Source of the DNA: Pseudomonas sp. ABC1
Lineage (GTDB): Bacteria; Pseudomonadota; Gammaproteobacteria; Pseudomonadales; Pseudomonadaceae
Direction: 5' to 3'
Length of the DNA stretch: 64,000 nt
Assembly: GCF_013395055.1 (NCBI RefSeq)
Contig: NZ_CP058349.1
Span: 2,044,001 to 2,108,000 of the forward strand
A program made the translations under genes and the position numbers. This document shows, one piece after another, positions 36,807 through 46,300 of the stretch; the stretch's first letter is position 1, and each line of letters begins with the position of its first letter. The notes below the pieces were generated by a model. That model was not told the origin of the DNA. It saw nothing but the letters and a program-made list of their open reading frames with translations, and did not search any database.

Positions 36807-38416
36807 AGCTGTTCGCCGCTCTCCGTCGTCTGTTGCGCATCCTGCTGGTGGTAATTCGCTACCGCCTGGATGACATCATCCTCGACCTGCCCATGCCCTG
36901 GTGGCTGCGGGCAAGCAGCTACCTGCTGCCCTGGCGCTGGCTGCCGCGCCGCCCCAGCGAACTGAACCGTGGTACGCGCTTGCGCCTGGCGCTGGAAGGC
37001 CTCGGGCCGATCTTCATCAAGTTCGGCCAGTTGCTCTCGACCCGCCGCGACCTGCTACCGGCAGACATAGCCGACGAACTGGCGCTGCTGCAAGACAAGG
37101 TCCCTCCGTTCGATCCGGCTCGTGCCAAAGCCCTGATCGAACAGCAACTCGGCGCGCCGGTCGGCCAGTTGTTCGCCCGCTTCGAAGAACAGCCGCTGGC
37201 CTCCGCCTCGGTCGCCCAGGTGCACGCGGCACGCCTGCACAGCGGCGAGGAAGTGGTGGTCAAGGTGATCCGGCCGAACCTGCGGCCCGTCATCCAGCAA
37301 GACATTGCCTGGCTGTTGCTGCTGGCCCGCAGCGCCGAACGCGCCTCCATCGAGGCCCGTCGCCTGCACCTGATCGAGGTGGTGGAAGACTACGCCCGCA
37401 CCATCTACGACGAACTCGATCTGCTGCGCGAAGCGGCCAACTCCAGCCAGCTCAAGCGCAACTTCGAAGGCTCGGACCTGCTCTACGTGCCTCAGGTGCA
37501 TTGGGACTATTGCCGTCCCCAGGTGCTGGTGATGGAGCGCATCTACGGCATCCCGGTCACCGACATGGCGGCACTGGCAGCGCAGAAAACCGACATGCGC
37601 GCACTGGCCGAGCGCGGCGTGGAAATCTTCTTCACCCAGGTGTTCCGCGACAGTTTCTTTCACGCCGACATGCACCCCGGCAATATCTTCGTCAGCCGCG
37701 AACAGCCCTGGAACCCGCAATACATCGCGGTGGACTGCGGCATCGTCGGCAGCCTGACCCCGGAAGACCAGGACTACCTGGCGCGCAACCTGATGGCCTT
37801 CTTCAAGCGCGACTACCGCAAGGTCGCGCAATTGCACATCGACTCCGGCTGGGTACCGGCGCAGACCAAGGTCAACGAATTCGAGGCGGCGATCCGCACC
37901 GTCTGCGAGCCGATCTTCGAGAAACCGCTGAAAGACATCTCCTTCGGCCAGTTGCTGGTGCGCCTGTTCCAGGTCGCACGCCGCTTCAACATGGAAGTGC
38001 AGCCGCAACTGGTACTGCTGCAAAAGACCCTGCTCAACATCGAGGGCCTGGGCCGCGAGCTATACCCGGAGCTGGACCTGTGGACCACCGGCCAGCCGTA
38101 TCTGGAACGCTGGATGCGCCAGCGCATGAGCCCGCGCCAGGTGCTGAAGAACGTGCAGTCGCAGATCGAACAATTGCCACACCTGGCCAGCATGAGCCGC
38201 GACCTGCTCGAACGCCTCTCCAACCCGCACACCCACAACGCCCCCGTGCCCTGGCGCGAACGCCAGCACGGCTGGCCGCTGCGCCTGACCGGTGCAGCCC
38301 TGCTGGCTGCTGGTGCACTGCTGCTGGCGGGCGCCCTCGACGACCTGGGCAACCTGGCGCTATGGCCGGCCTGGCTGATGCTGGCGGCGGGGACTTTCAT
38401 CGTCGTACGCCGATAG
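36803..38416 (+). CDS. ubiB: Ubiquinone biosynthesis ATPase/kinase-like protein UbiB
   Basis: A 537-aa member of the ABC1/ADCK atypical kinase family needed for ubiquinone synthesis. It shows the KxGQ motif in FIKFGQLLSTRRDLLP, the Ala-rich loop SASVAQVHAARL, the catalytic-loop region FHADMHPGNIFV with the metal-binding D in VDCGIVG, and two C-terminal membrane helices (LTGAALLAAGALLLAGAL and LWPAWLMLAAGTFIVV) that anchor it. Its ATPase activity is thought to help extract intermediates from the membrane. Last gene of the ubiE operon; hisI follows after 49 bases and may be read through. Confidence 0.97.
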   Translation: MKLFAALRRLLRILLVVIRYRLDDIILDLPMPWWLRASSYLLPWRWLPRRPSELNRGTRLRLALEGLGPIFIKFGQLLSTRRDLLPADIADELALLQDKVPPFDPARAKALIEQQLGAPVGQLFARFEEQPLASASVAQVHAARLHSGEEVVVKVIRPNLRPVIQQDIAWLLLLARSAERASIEARRLHLIEVVEDYARTIYDELDLLREAANSSQLKRNFEGSDLLYVPQVHWDYCRPQVLVMERIYGIPVTDMAALAAQKTDMRALAERGVEIFFTQVFRDSFFHADMHPGNIFVSREQPWNPQYIAVDCGIVGSLTPEDQDYLARNLMAFFKRDYRKVAQLHIDSGWVPAQTKVNEFEAAIRTVCEPIFEKPLKDISFGQLLVRLFQVARRFNMEVQPQLVLLQKTLLNIEGLGRELYPELDLWTTGQPYLERWMRQRMSPRQVLKNVQSQIEQLPHLASMSRDLLERLSNPHTHNAPVPWRERQHGWPLRLTGAALLAAGALLLAGALDDLGNLALWPAWLMLAAGTFIVVRR

Positions 38417-38465
38417 CCAGCGCCCGGCAGGACTGGCACACTTGCGCCACCGACTGGAGGAACCC

Positions 38466-38861
38466 ATGAGCTGGCTGGAACAGATCAACTGGAACGAAGA
38501 CGGCCTGGTGCCGGCGATCGCCCAGGACCACAAGACGGGCCGCATCCTGATGATGGCCTGGATGAACCGCGAATCCCTGGAGCTGACCGCCCGGGAACAA
38601 CGCGCCATCTACTGGTCGCGTTCACGCGGCAAACTCTGGCGCAAGGGCGAAGAGTCCGGCCATGTACAGAAGCTGCATGAACTGCGCCTGGACTGCGATG
38701 CCGACGTGATCGTGCTGCAGGTCGAGCAACTGGGCGGCATCGCCTGCCATACCGGGCGCGAAAGTTGCTTCTACCGCGTCTTCGAGAATGGCGAGTGGAA
38801 CATCGTCGATCCGGTCCTCAAGGACCCGCACGCCATCTACGCGGAGCACAAACATGAGTGA
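38466..38861 (+). CDS. hisI: Phosphoribosyl-AMP cyclohydrolase
   Basis: Opens the adenine ring of phosphoribosyl-AMP in histidine synthesis. The 131-aa, separate HisI (not fused to HisE) has the zinc cysteines in RLDCDADVIVLQVEQ and IACHTGRESCFYR and the conserved MMAWMNRESL. The start at MSWLEQIN follows GGAGG. It overlaps hisE by eight bases. In pseudomonads this pair sits beside tatABC rather than with the other his genes, as here. Confidence 0.97.
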   Translation: MSWLEQINWNEDGLVPAIAQDHKTGRILMMAWMNRESLELTAREQRAIYWSRSRGKLWRKGEESGHVQKLHELRLDCDADVIVLQVEQLGGIACHTGRESCFYRVFENGEWNIVDPVLKDPHAIYAEHKHE

Positions 38862-39192
38862 CACCCTCGACCGCCTGGCCGAAGTGCTGGAGTCCCGCAA
38901 GGGCGCGGCGGCAGACTCCTCCTACGTGGCCAGCCTCTATCACAAGGGGCTGAACAAGATTCTGGAGAAGGTCGGCGAGGAGTCGGTCGAGACCATTCTC
39001 GCCGCCAAGGATGCCGCCACCAGCGGCGACAGCAGTGACCTGATCTACGAAACCGCCGACCTGTGGTTTCACAGCATGGTCATGCTCGCCGCCCTCGGCC
39101 AGCACCCACGCGCGGTCCTCGCTGAACTGGAACGCCGCTTCGGCCTGTCCGGCCATGCGGAGAAGGCCGCCCGCGGCCAATCCGACCAATAA
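38854..39192 (+). CDS. hisE: Phosphoribosyl-ATP pyrophosphatase
   Basis: Removes pyrophosphate from phosphoribosyl-ATP, the step before HisI. The 112-aa all-helical MazG-like protein shows SYVASLYHKGLNKILEKVGEE with the metal-binding EE pair, then ETILAAKD and LIYETADLWFH. The start overlaps the end of hisI, so the two are coupled. tatA follows 17 bases after the stop with GGAG in the spacer. Confidence 0.96.
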   Translation: MSDTLDRLAEVLESRKGAAADSSYVASLYHKGLNKILEKVGEESVETILAAKDAATSGDSSDLIYETADLWFHSMVMLAALGQHPRAVLAELERRFGLSGHAEKAARGQSDQ

Positions 39193-39209
39193 CCTGGAGA
39201 ATTCGCACA

Positions 39210-39473
39210 ATGGGTATTTTTGACTGGAAACACTGGGCCGTCCTGCTGGTGGTCGTGGTGCTGGTATTCGGTACCAAGAAGCTGAAGAACCTTGGCTCGG
39301 ACCTCGGTGAGTCGATCAAGGGCTTCCGCAAGGCGATGAACACCGACGAAGGCGCCGATAACGCTACCGCCCAGGCCGCGCCGGAAAAACGCGAGCAGCC
39401 GCTCGACGCCCAGCAGCCGCACACCATCGATGCCCAGGCGCAGAAAGTCGAAGAGCCGGCGCGCAAGGACTGA
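39210..39473 (+). CDS. tatA: Twin-arginine translocase subunit TatA
   Basis: Pore-forming component for export of folded proteins. The 87-aa protein has one N-terminal membrane helix (HWAVLLVVVVLVFG), the hinge FGTKKLKNLGSDLG, an amphipathic helix (ESIKGFRKAM) and an acidic/basic tail. First gene of tatABC. Confidence 0.97.
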   Translation: MGIFDWKHWAVLLVVVVLVFGTKKLKNLGSDLGESIKGFRKAMNTDEGADNATAQAAPEKREQPLDAQQPHTIDAQAQKVEEPARKD

Positions 39474-39476
39474 CCC

Positions 39477-39905
39477 ATGTTCGGAATCAGCTTCGGTGAA
39501 ATACTGCTGATCGGCCTGATCGCCCTGCTGGTGCTCGGCCCTGATCGGCTGCCGGGGGCCGCCCGCACCGCCGGCCTGTGGATCGGCCGCCTGAAGCGCA
39601 GCTTCAACAGCATCAAGCAGGACATGGAGCGCGAGCTGGGTGCCGACGAGATTCGCCGGCAGTTGCACAACGAGAACATCCTTTCGCTGGAGCGCGAGCT
39701 CAAGCAGGGTATCGACTCGCTCAACCCGCTGGCCCCGGTCAAGCCGACAGAAAGCTCACCGGAAGTGACCGCCTCCGCGCTCGACCCGCAGGCGAGCGTC
39801 AAGCCTGCCGAGCCCCAGACCGAACCCACGGCAACCGATGCCGCCGCGCACCCGGTCGCTACCGCGAACGCCACCGAAACGCCGCAACCACCCAGAGCCC
39901 CATGA
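39477..39905 (+). CDS. tatB: Twin-arginine translocase subunit TatB
   Basis: Part of the TatBC receptor that binds twin-arginine signal peptides. The 142-aa protein starts MFGISFGEILLIGLIALLV with the conserved Glu8, then LGPDRLPGAARTAGLWIG and a long amphipathic helix. The C-terminal third is rich in Pro, Ala and Thr, as in other Pseudomonas TatB proteins. It begins three bases after tatA and overlaps tatC by four (ATGA). Confidence 0.96.
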   Translation: MFGISFGEILLIGLIALLVLGPDRLPGAARTAGLWIGRLKRSFNSIKQDMERELGADEIRRQLHNENILSLERELKQGIDSLNPLAPVKPTESSPEVTASALDPQASVKPAEPQTEPTATDAAAHPVATANATETPQPPRAP

Positions 39906-40708
39906 GCGAACAGCACACCGACAATGACCAGGAAATGCCCCTGGTCTCGCACCTCGCCGAGCTGCGCACACGCCTGCTGCGTTGCGTCGCCGCCATCTTC
40001 CTGATCTTCGCCGGGCTGTTCTATTTCGCCCAGGACATCTACACCCTGGTCTCGGCGCCACTGCGCCAGTACCTGCCGGAAGGCACCACGATGATCGCCA
40101 CCGACGTGGCATCGCCCTTCCTCACCCCGTTCAAGCTGACCATGGTGGTGGCGCTATTCCTCGCCATGCCGGTCATCCTGCACCAGATCTGGGGCTTTAT
40201 CGCACCGGGGCTGTACAAGCACGAGCGGCGCATCGCCATCCCGTTGCTGGTTTCCAGCATCCTGCTGTTCTACGCCGGCATGGCCTTCGCCTACTTCCTG
40301 GTGTTCCCGATCATCTTCCACTTCTTCGCCAGCGTGACGCCGGAAGGGGTGTCGATGATGACCGACATCGCCAGCTACCTCGATTTCGTCATGACGCTGT
40401 TCTTCGCCTTCGGCGTCGCCTTCGAGATCCCGGTGGCGGTGGTGTTGCTGATCTGGATCGGCGTGGTCGATGTCGTCTACCTGCGCAAGATCCGCCCCTA
40501 CGTGATCATCGGCTGCTTCGTCGTCGGCATGGTGCTGACGCCGCCGGACATCTTCTCCCAGACCCTGCTGGCAGTGCCCATGTGGCTGCTGTTCGAGCTG
40601 GGCATCCTGGCCGGCAGCCTGATCCGCAAGCGCCGTGGCGAGTATGACGACGAAGACCAGGCGGAAGACGACCACAGCGGCACTCAGCCGCCCGCTCCGC
40701 TGTCTTGA
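39902..40708 (+). CDS. tatC: Twin-arginine translocase subunit TatC
   Basis: Multispanning core of the Tat receptor. The 268-aa protein has six membrane segments and the TatC marks MPLVSHLAELRTRLLR with the signal-peptide-binding Glu, PFLTPFKL, the conserved Glu in FEIPV, and the LTPPDIFSQ loop. The cytoplasmic tail is acidic (EYDDEDQAEDD). Its stop codon overlaps the TTG start of rsmE by four bases. Confidence 0.97.
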   Translation: MSEQHTDNDQEMPLVSHLAELRTRLLRCVAAIFLIFAGLFYFAQDIYTLVSAPLRQYLPEGTTMIATDVASPFLTPFKLTMVVALFLAMPVILHQIWGFIAPGLYKHERRIAIPLLVSSILLFYAGMAFAYFLVFPIIFHFFASVTPEGVSMMTDIASYLDFVMTLFFAFGVAFEIPVAVVLLIWIGVVDVVYLRKIRPYVIIGCFVVGMVLTPPDIFSQTLLAVPMWLLFELGILAGSLIRKRRGEYDDEDQAEDDHSGTQPPAPLS

Positions 40709-41412
40709 ACCTGCTGCTGCTGGAAGACAGCGACTTCATCGCTGCCGACCGCGCCCTCGTACGTGGCCGGCGCCTGGTGCATCTGCATGAGGTGCATCAG
40801 GCACAGAGCGGCGACAGCCTGCGCGTCGGCCGTATCGATGGCCTGATGGGCCAGGCACGGCTGCTGCGCCTGGATACCGAGGAAGCGGAACTCCAGCTAC
40901 AGCTCGACCAGCCGCCTCCGGACAAACTGCCGATCACCCTGCTGCTGGCACTACCCAGGCCAAAGATGCTCAAACGTATCCTGCAGACGGTGGCCAGCAT
41001 GGGTGTGCCCAGGCTGGTGCTGCTCAACAGCTATCGGGTGGAAAAGAGCTTCTGGCAGACCCCGTTCCTGAACCCCGAGGAAGTCCGCGAGCAACTGATC
41101 CTCGGACTGGAACAGGCGCGCGACACACGGCTGCCAGACGTCATCATCGAGAAACGCTTCAAGCCCTTCGTCGAGGATCGCCTGCCGCAACTGGCCGCCG
41201 ACAGCCTCGGCCTGGTCGCCCACCCTGGCGACTACCGCGCCTGTCCACGCGCCCTGGAACAACCCGTGACCCTGGCCATCGGCCCGGAAGGCGGCTGGAT
41301 TCCCTATGAAGTGGACAAGCTGGCCGAAGCGGGCCTGACACCGGTGCAACTGGGCGAGCGCATCCTGCGGGTGGAAACCGCCGTCACGGCACTGCTGGCA
41401 CGGCTGTTCTAG
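40705..41412 (+). CDS. rsmE: 16S rRNA m3U1498 methyltransferase
   Basis: SPOUT-class methyltransferase that modifies U1498 of 16S rRNA. The 235-aa protein has the N-terminal PUA-like part (RRLVHLHEVHQAQSGDSLRVG) and the trefoil-knot SAM site LAIGPEGGWIPYEVD and LGERILRVETAV. The only start that keeps the family N-terminus MNLLLLED is a TTG at 40705, which overlaps the tatC stop (TTGA), so translation is probably coupled to tatC. Confidence 0.93.
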   Translation: MNLLLLEDSDFIAADRALVRGRRLVHLHEVHQAQSGDSLRVGRIDGLMGQARLLRLDTEEAELQLQLDQPPPDKLPITLLLALPRPKMLKRILQTVASMGVPRLVLLNSYRVEKSFWQTPFLNPEEVREQLILGLEQARDTRLPDVIIEKRFKPFVEDRLPQLAADSLGLVAHPGDYRACPRALEQPVTLAIGPEGGWIPYEVDKLAEAGLTPVQLGERILRVETAVTALLARLF

Positions 41413-41431
41413 GCGCGCCCTCAACCGCGAA

Positions 41432-42034
41432 CTACCGTACACCCGCGCCAGTCCAGAGAGCGCTGGCCCCCATGAACAACGACACCAGCCCCATGCCTGC
41501 CAGGCAGTAACGCGGCAGCAGCGCCAACCCGCGCGATGAGCGCAACCAGCGGTGCGCGAACGTGCCATAGGCGGACATGATGGCGATATCGAGCAGCGCC
41601 CAGATCGTCATCAGCAACAAGGCTTGTGGCAGCAGTGGTGTGTCTGGCCGAACGAAGCCCGGCAGGAATGCCAGGAAGAACAGAATGTCCTTCGGGTTCG
41701 ACAAACCCACCGCCAAGGCTCGGCGGAAACGACCACCAACCGATGACTCCGAATCATGCGTACGCGAGGGCTCGGAAGCGCTGCTCTGCCATCCCAGCCA
41801 CAACAGGTACAGCCCACCGCACACCTGCCCCCACTCCAGCAACGTTGCCTCGATATCCAGTGCCAGGTGCACGGCCAACAGGGCCAGCGTCATCAGCAGC
41901 AGTGCGGCGACAACCCCACCGGCGATGGTGCGCAGTGGCCAGCCATGGCGGGCATCATGCATGACCAGCATGGCCACCGGCCCTGGAGAGGCGATCAGCA
42001 GCGCCACGGAAGCAGCAAAGGCCAGATACAGCAT
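41432..42034 (-). CDS. LysE/RhtB-family amino-acid exporter
   Basis: A 200-aa inner-membrane exporter with six hydrophobic segments. Family marks are the N-terminal LLIASPGPVAMLVMHDA and the middle VGLSNPKDILFFLAFLPGFV. RhtB-type proteins export homoserine, threonine, leucine or other amino acids and are often controlled by a divergent regulator; a LysR-type gene is divergent here with 108 bases between, and may control it. Substrate unknown. Confidence 0.88.
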   Translation of the reverse strand: MLYLAFAASVALLIASPGPVAMLVMHDARHGWPLRTIAGGVVAALLLMTLALLAVHLALDIEATLLEWGQVCGGLYLLWLGWQSSASEPSRTHDSESSVGGRFRRALAVGLSNPKDILFFLAFLPGFVRPDTPLLPQALLLMTIWALLDIAIMSAYGTFAHRWLRSSRGLALLPRYCLAGMGLVSLFMGASALWTGAGVR

Positions 42035-42142
42035 GTCGGATCACCGGTGCATCAGAAAGCGCGGATTATTCCCTTGCGGCCCATTACGCGGTAATGGAAA
42101 TATTGCCGACCACGGATGACTTTTACTCATGGTAAACACCGC

Positions 42143-43066
42143 ATGCCGCCGTCCAGCCTGCCACCCCTCTATGCACTGCGTGCCTTCGAGTCCGCCGCCC
42201 GGCATGGCTCCTTCACCCTGGCAGCCCATCAGTTGTGCCTGACCCAGAGCGCCATCAGCCGTCATGTGAAAACCCTGGAGCGGCACTTCGACTGCCCGCT
42301 CTTCATTCGGCACGGCACGCGACTGGAACTCACACTGGCCGGACGCAACCTGGCGCAGGAGCTGGAGCGGGGTTTCAGCCTGATCGAAGCGGCCTGCGCC
42401 GCGACCGTACAGCAGCGCGGCAGCCTGCGCCTGAAGGCGCCATCGACCCTGAGCATGCGCTGGCTACTGCCCCTCCTCGGCCGATTCCATGCCGAACACC
42501 CGGACAAGCGGGTGCAACTGGCCAGCGTCTGGATGGACGAGGACCATGTCGATTTTCGTAGCGAACCGTTCGACTGTGCCCTGCTCCTGAGCGATGGAGC
42601 CTTTCCACCAGGCTGGCAGGCACAGGCGCTGTTCAGGGAGTGGCTGGTGCCCGTCTGCACCCCGGCCGTGCGCGGGACGGGCGAATGGAGCCTGGACCGG
42701 CTGCTGGCCAGCGACCTGATCCACAGCTCCCGCGACCGTCGCGACTGGATTCGCTGGCTGCGCCGCCAGGGCATCACCGACACCAGCCGCTGCCATGCCG
42801 GACCGCTGTTCGACACCCTGGAGCTGGGCATCAACGCCGCCGCCCAGGGGCATGGCATTTCCATCGGCGACCTGGGCCTGGTCACCCGAGAGCTGGACAG
42901 TGGCCAACTGGTGATGCCCGTTGCCAATGCCGTCAGCACCGGCGACAGCTATTACTTCGTCTGGCCCGAGCAACAGAGCCAGCACCCGGTCCTGCAAGCA
43001 CTCGGAAAATACCTGCTGGAACACCTGCCAACACCACCGCTCTCGCCACCCCTATTTCTCGAATAA
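42143..43066 (+). CDS. LysR-type regulator (GcvA-like)
   Basis: A 307-aa LysR-type regulator of the GcvA/AmpR-like group: LPPLYALRAFESAARHGSFTLAA and LTQSAISRHVKTLERHFDCPLF form the winged helix at residues 5-65, and the effector domain contains RWLLPLLGRFHAEHP. The divergent LysE-type exporter is the obvious target. The start at MPPSSLPPL fits the family; an in-frame ATG at 42116 is possible. No strong ribosome site distinguishes the two. Confidence 0.87.
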   Translation: MPPSSLPPLYALRAFESAARHGSFTLAAHQLCLTQSAISRHVKTLERHFDCPLFIRHGTRLELTLAGRNLAQELERGFSLIEAACAATVQQRGSLRLKAPSTLSMRWLLPLLGRFHAEHPDKRVQLASVWMDEDHVDFRSEPFDCALLLSDGAFPPGWQAQALFREWLVPVCTPAVRGTGEWSLDRLLASDLIHSSRDRRDWIRWLRRQGITDTSRCHAGPLFDTLELGINAAAQGHGISIGDLGLVTRELDSGQLVMPVANAVSTGDSYYFVWPEQQSQHPVLQALGKYLLEHLPTPPLSPPLFLE

Positions 43067-43223
43067 GCCTGGACGCACACTAAAAGTGACGACGTGTTCC
43101 ATTGGCGGTCGGACCAACCAACCGCAGAATCCGTCCATCCACCCTCCATTCATCCTGAAAAGACCCTAAACCGCGTCCGGAAACACCCGCTCTCTTTCAA
43201 CGCGACAAAGCATGAATTAGAGT

Positions 43224-43236
43224 TTTGATATTCAAA
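43224..43236. promoter_or_regulatory. Candidate operator upstream of the hemophore locus
   Basis: TTTGA-TAT-TCAAA, a 13-bp palindrome in an AT-rich patch, lies about 130 bases before the receptor start. The locus should be iron-controlled, but no clean 19-bp Fur box was found in the 301-base gap 43067-43367; this is the best symmetrical site there. Confidence 0.3.
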
Positions 43237-43367
43237 TCCGACATATTCCGGCTTGAGAAGCATTCCTACTGGAAATGAAGTCACGGGTTTGAATCATCCA
43301 GGGGAGGATGCGGGCGTTGAGGCAGTCGAACAGGACAGGCATCCATCCAGATCGTAGAGGCTCGGGC

Positions 43368-46300
43368 ATGAGCACACTGCTGCCTGCACTCATTACGCTC
43401 GTCCTCCTGCTTGCCCCTTTCCTCACCGCAAAAGCCGACCCGCCCGCGCCAACCGCCCTGCATGATTTCAACATCCCGGCCCAGTCACTCGACAGCGCCT
43501 TGATACAGCTGGCCCAACAGGCCGACGTGGAAATCTACATGAGCACGGCCGGTCTTCGCGGGCTGACCGGCAACCCCATCACCGGCAGGATGAGGCTCGA
43601 AGAGGCATTGCGGCGGCTGTTGTCCGGGCGGGGTATCCAGTACTCCCTGTCGGGAGGCCCCGAGCGGCCGGTCATCCAGATCATCACGCCAAGCGATGTC
43701 TCGGAGAAGGAGCGGCTCGCCCTTATGCCACTGGCCATCGAGGCCGACTACGACCCAGCGCTGCAGCGCCATGAAGATGGGCACAACGCGGTCTATGACC
43801 GGAATTACTCCAGCGTCTATATCGACAAACGGCAGATAGAACGCAACAAGGGTTCGGCGCCGGCGGACGTGTTCAAGGGCATGCTCAATGTCTACAGCGG
43901 CGACCCACGCAACAGCGGAGCGATCGACCCGAATATCCGGGGTATCCAGGGACCGGGCCGCGTCCCCCTGACCATCGACGGCACCGAGCAGGCGCTGACT
44001 GCCTACCGCGGCTACAACGGCGCCAACAACAGAAACTACATCGACCCCAACCTGCTGAGCAGCATCCAGGTCATCAAGGGGCCGAGCCTGGAAAGGGACG
44101 TTCGCAGCGGCGTGGGCGGCGCAGTCGTCGCCCGTACGCTGGAGGTCGACGATATCCTGAGCCCCGACCGCACCAGCGGCGGCGAATTGCGCGTCGAATA
44201 CGCCAATAACGCGGCAAAGGCCAATCCACCAACCCTGCTGAGCGGCCAGGACTATCGGACTATCCCTGGCTTCCTGCAACCGGGCGAATCGCCCAGCGCC
44301 CCCTGGAACGACCCCAGCCTGCGCGTCACGCCGCGGACCTCAGGCCAGAATGACCTGCTCTCCGGCAACGACCAGGCCTACCGCCTCGCCCTGGGTACCC
44401 GGCAGGAACGCTTCGAACTGCTCGGCGCCTATGCCTTCAGGGAAAAAGGCAACCACTATGCCGGCAAGCGCAAGGCCGGCTTCTACTCGCACCCGGTCAC
44501 CGACCCGGACCGTCCAACGGACAGCTATGCCACCAGCATGGCCCTGTACTGGAAGCCCGGTCAGGAAGTGCTGAACACCTCCAACAGGATGGAATCCTGG
44601 CTGCTCAAGGGACGCCTGATACTGAGCGACGAGCAGGACCTGCGCCTGGGCATTCGCGATACATCCGCCCTGTACGGCGAGATAATGCCGTCACGGCTGG
44701 AGTACGCGAATAACAAAGGACACGTCCAATGGCCCCTGAGCCATGTGCAGAGCCAGGCCTACAATCTGGAATACCGCCTCGAACCCAGCGACAACCCCTG
44801 GCTGGACCTTCACGCGAACCTCTGGATGACCCGCACCCACAGCGACACCTACACCCGTGGAGGCTTTCCCAATGCGGCAACGGAGAGTGATCCCATCCTC
44901 TGGGACTCGGCGATAGCCAATGCCAGCAATGATCGTTATGGGCTGACCCTGAGTAACCGCCTGCTGCTGCTCGATACCCTCGACCTCACTTTGGGCGGCA
45001 GCTTCCAGCACGAAAAAATGGACTCCAATGACCGTGCAAACGATGCAACGGGCAATGCCTTCGCATTGCCCCATGCTGGAACGCGTGAAGAATACGAACT
45101 TAATTACAACTTCAACTGGCGCCCTATCGCACCTCTGACGATCGAAATTGGCGGGCGTTATTCATCCTATTGGGCCTTTGACGATTATTTGCACCAGCAG
45201 CAGAAAATGGGCAACCAGCTGACAAAATCACTGTTTGTTGGGCGGCGTGTCTCTTATGCGACTCGGGAAACAAGGTCGTTATCTGAACAAGAGTGGCAAG
45301 GAAAGCTTGACTCAGCAATTGGGAGTGTCAGTTGGTTCTGGGATATGCTCGGGTTTACCGACGAGCAGAAACAGACTGCCATAGATGAAATAAAAAGCTC
45401 CCTGCCAAGATCGGAAACAGTGGATGTTCAACATAACCAAATCTGGTACCACGATGGCACTGGGCGCTACGACCGCGCAGGCAACCCTTGCATCAATGGT
45501 TCACTCGATGGTTTAGAACTTATCATAGATAGCCAGCAGCAAACATGCGTGGTAGGCGGACTTGTGGGTGAAACTCAAGTGCCTGCGAATGCTCACAAGC
45601 AGAAAGGCTACGGCTGGGTACCGTCCTACAGCCTAACGTTCGAGCTATCTCAGCATAGCCGAGTATATTTCAGGCATAGTCAAGCCTTACGATACCCCAG
45701 CATGTTCGAGAGCACTTACGGATTCTCCACCAACATAGATCCCCATATAAAACACCTAAAACCAGAACACACTTACGATTACGAAATTTCCTACATAAGC
45801 GACATAAGCTATCGATTAAAAAACAACAAAAAGCTCGATATAAAAATCGGATACTATCATCACAAAACAAAGAACATGATAGAGCGCGACACCAACTTAA
45901 ACCTGAACAACATGGACAGACACGAAATCCAAGGTATTGAACTAGAGAGCCGATACGATAGCGACACACTATTCACAGAACTCGGCATCACAAAAACAAT
46001 AAAAAATAAATCTTGTGACGAGAGCTTTGCCATATTAGCCGACCCTACAAGCGGATCGGTACCAGATTGCGTAGACAACGGATTTCCTCGAGGGTACTTA
46101 ATCACTCAGTCCGTCCCCAAATACTCTGCAACCTGGCTAATAGGAAAGAGATTCCTGGAAAACAGGCTTGAGCTAGGAGTAAAAACGACCTACTACCACA
46201 AACAAAACTACAATAATTACCACAAAACATCAGAGCTCGCGTCCGCGCAAGGCAATGCCTTTTCTAACATCCCATTCCAATGGAGAAGCACCACAATATA

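Noticed and set aside
36901..38469. A 522-codon frame overlapping ubiB in another frame
   Set aside because: Rich in Arg, Pro and Gly, as expected for a shifted frame; ubiB has clear kinase-like motifs.
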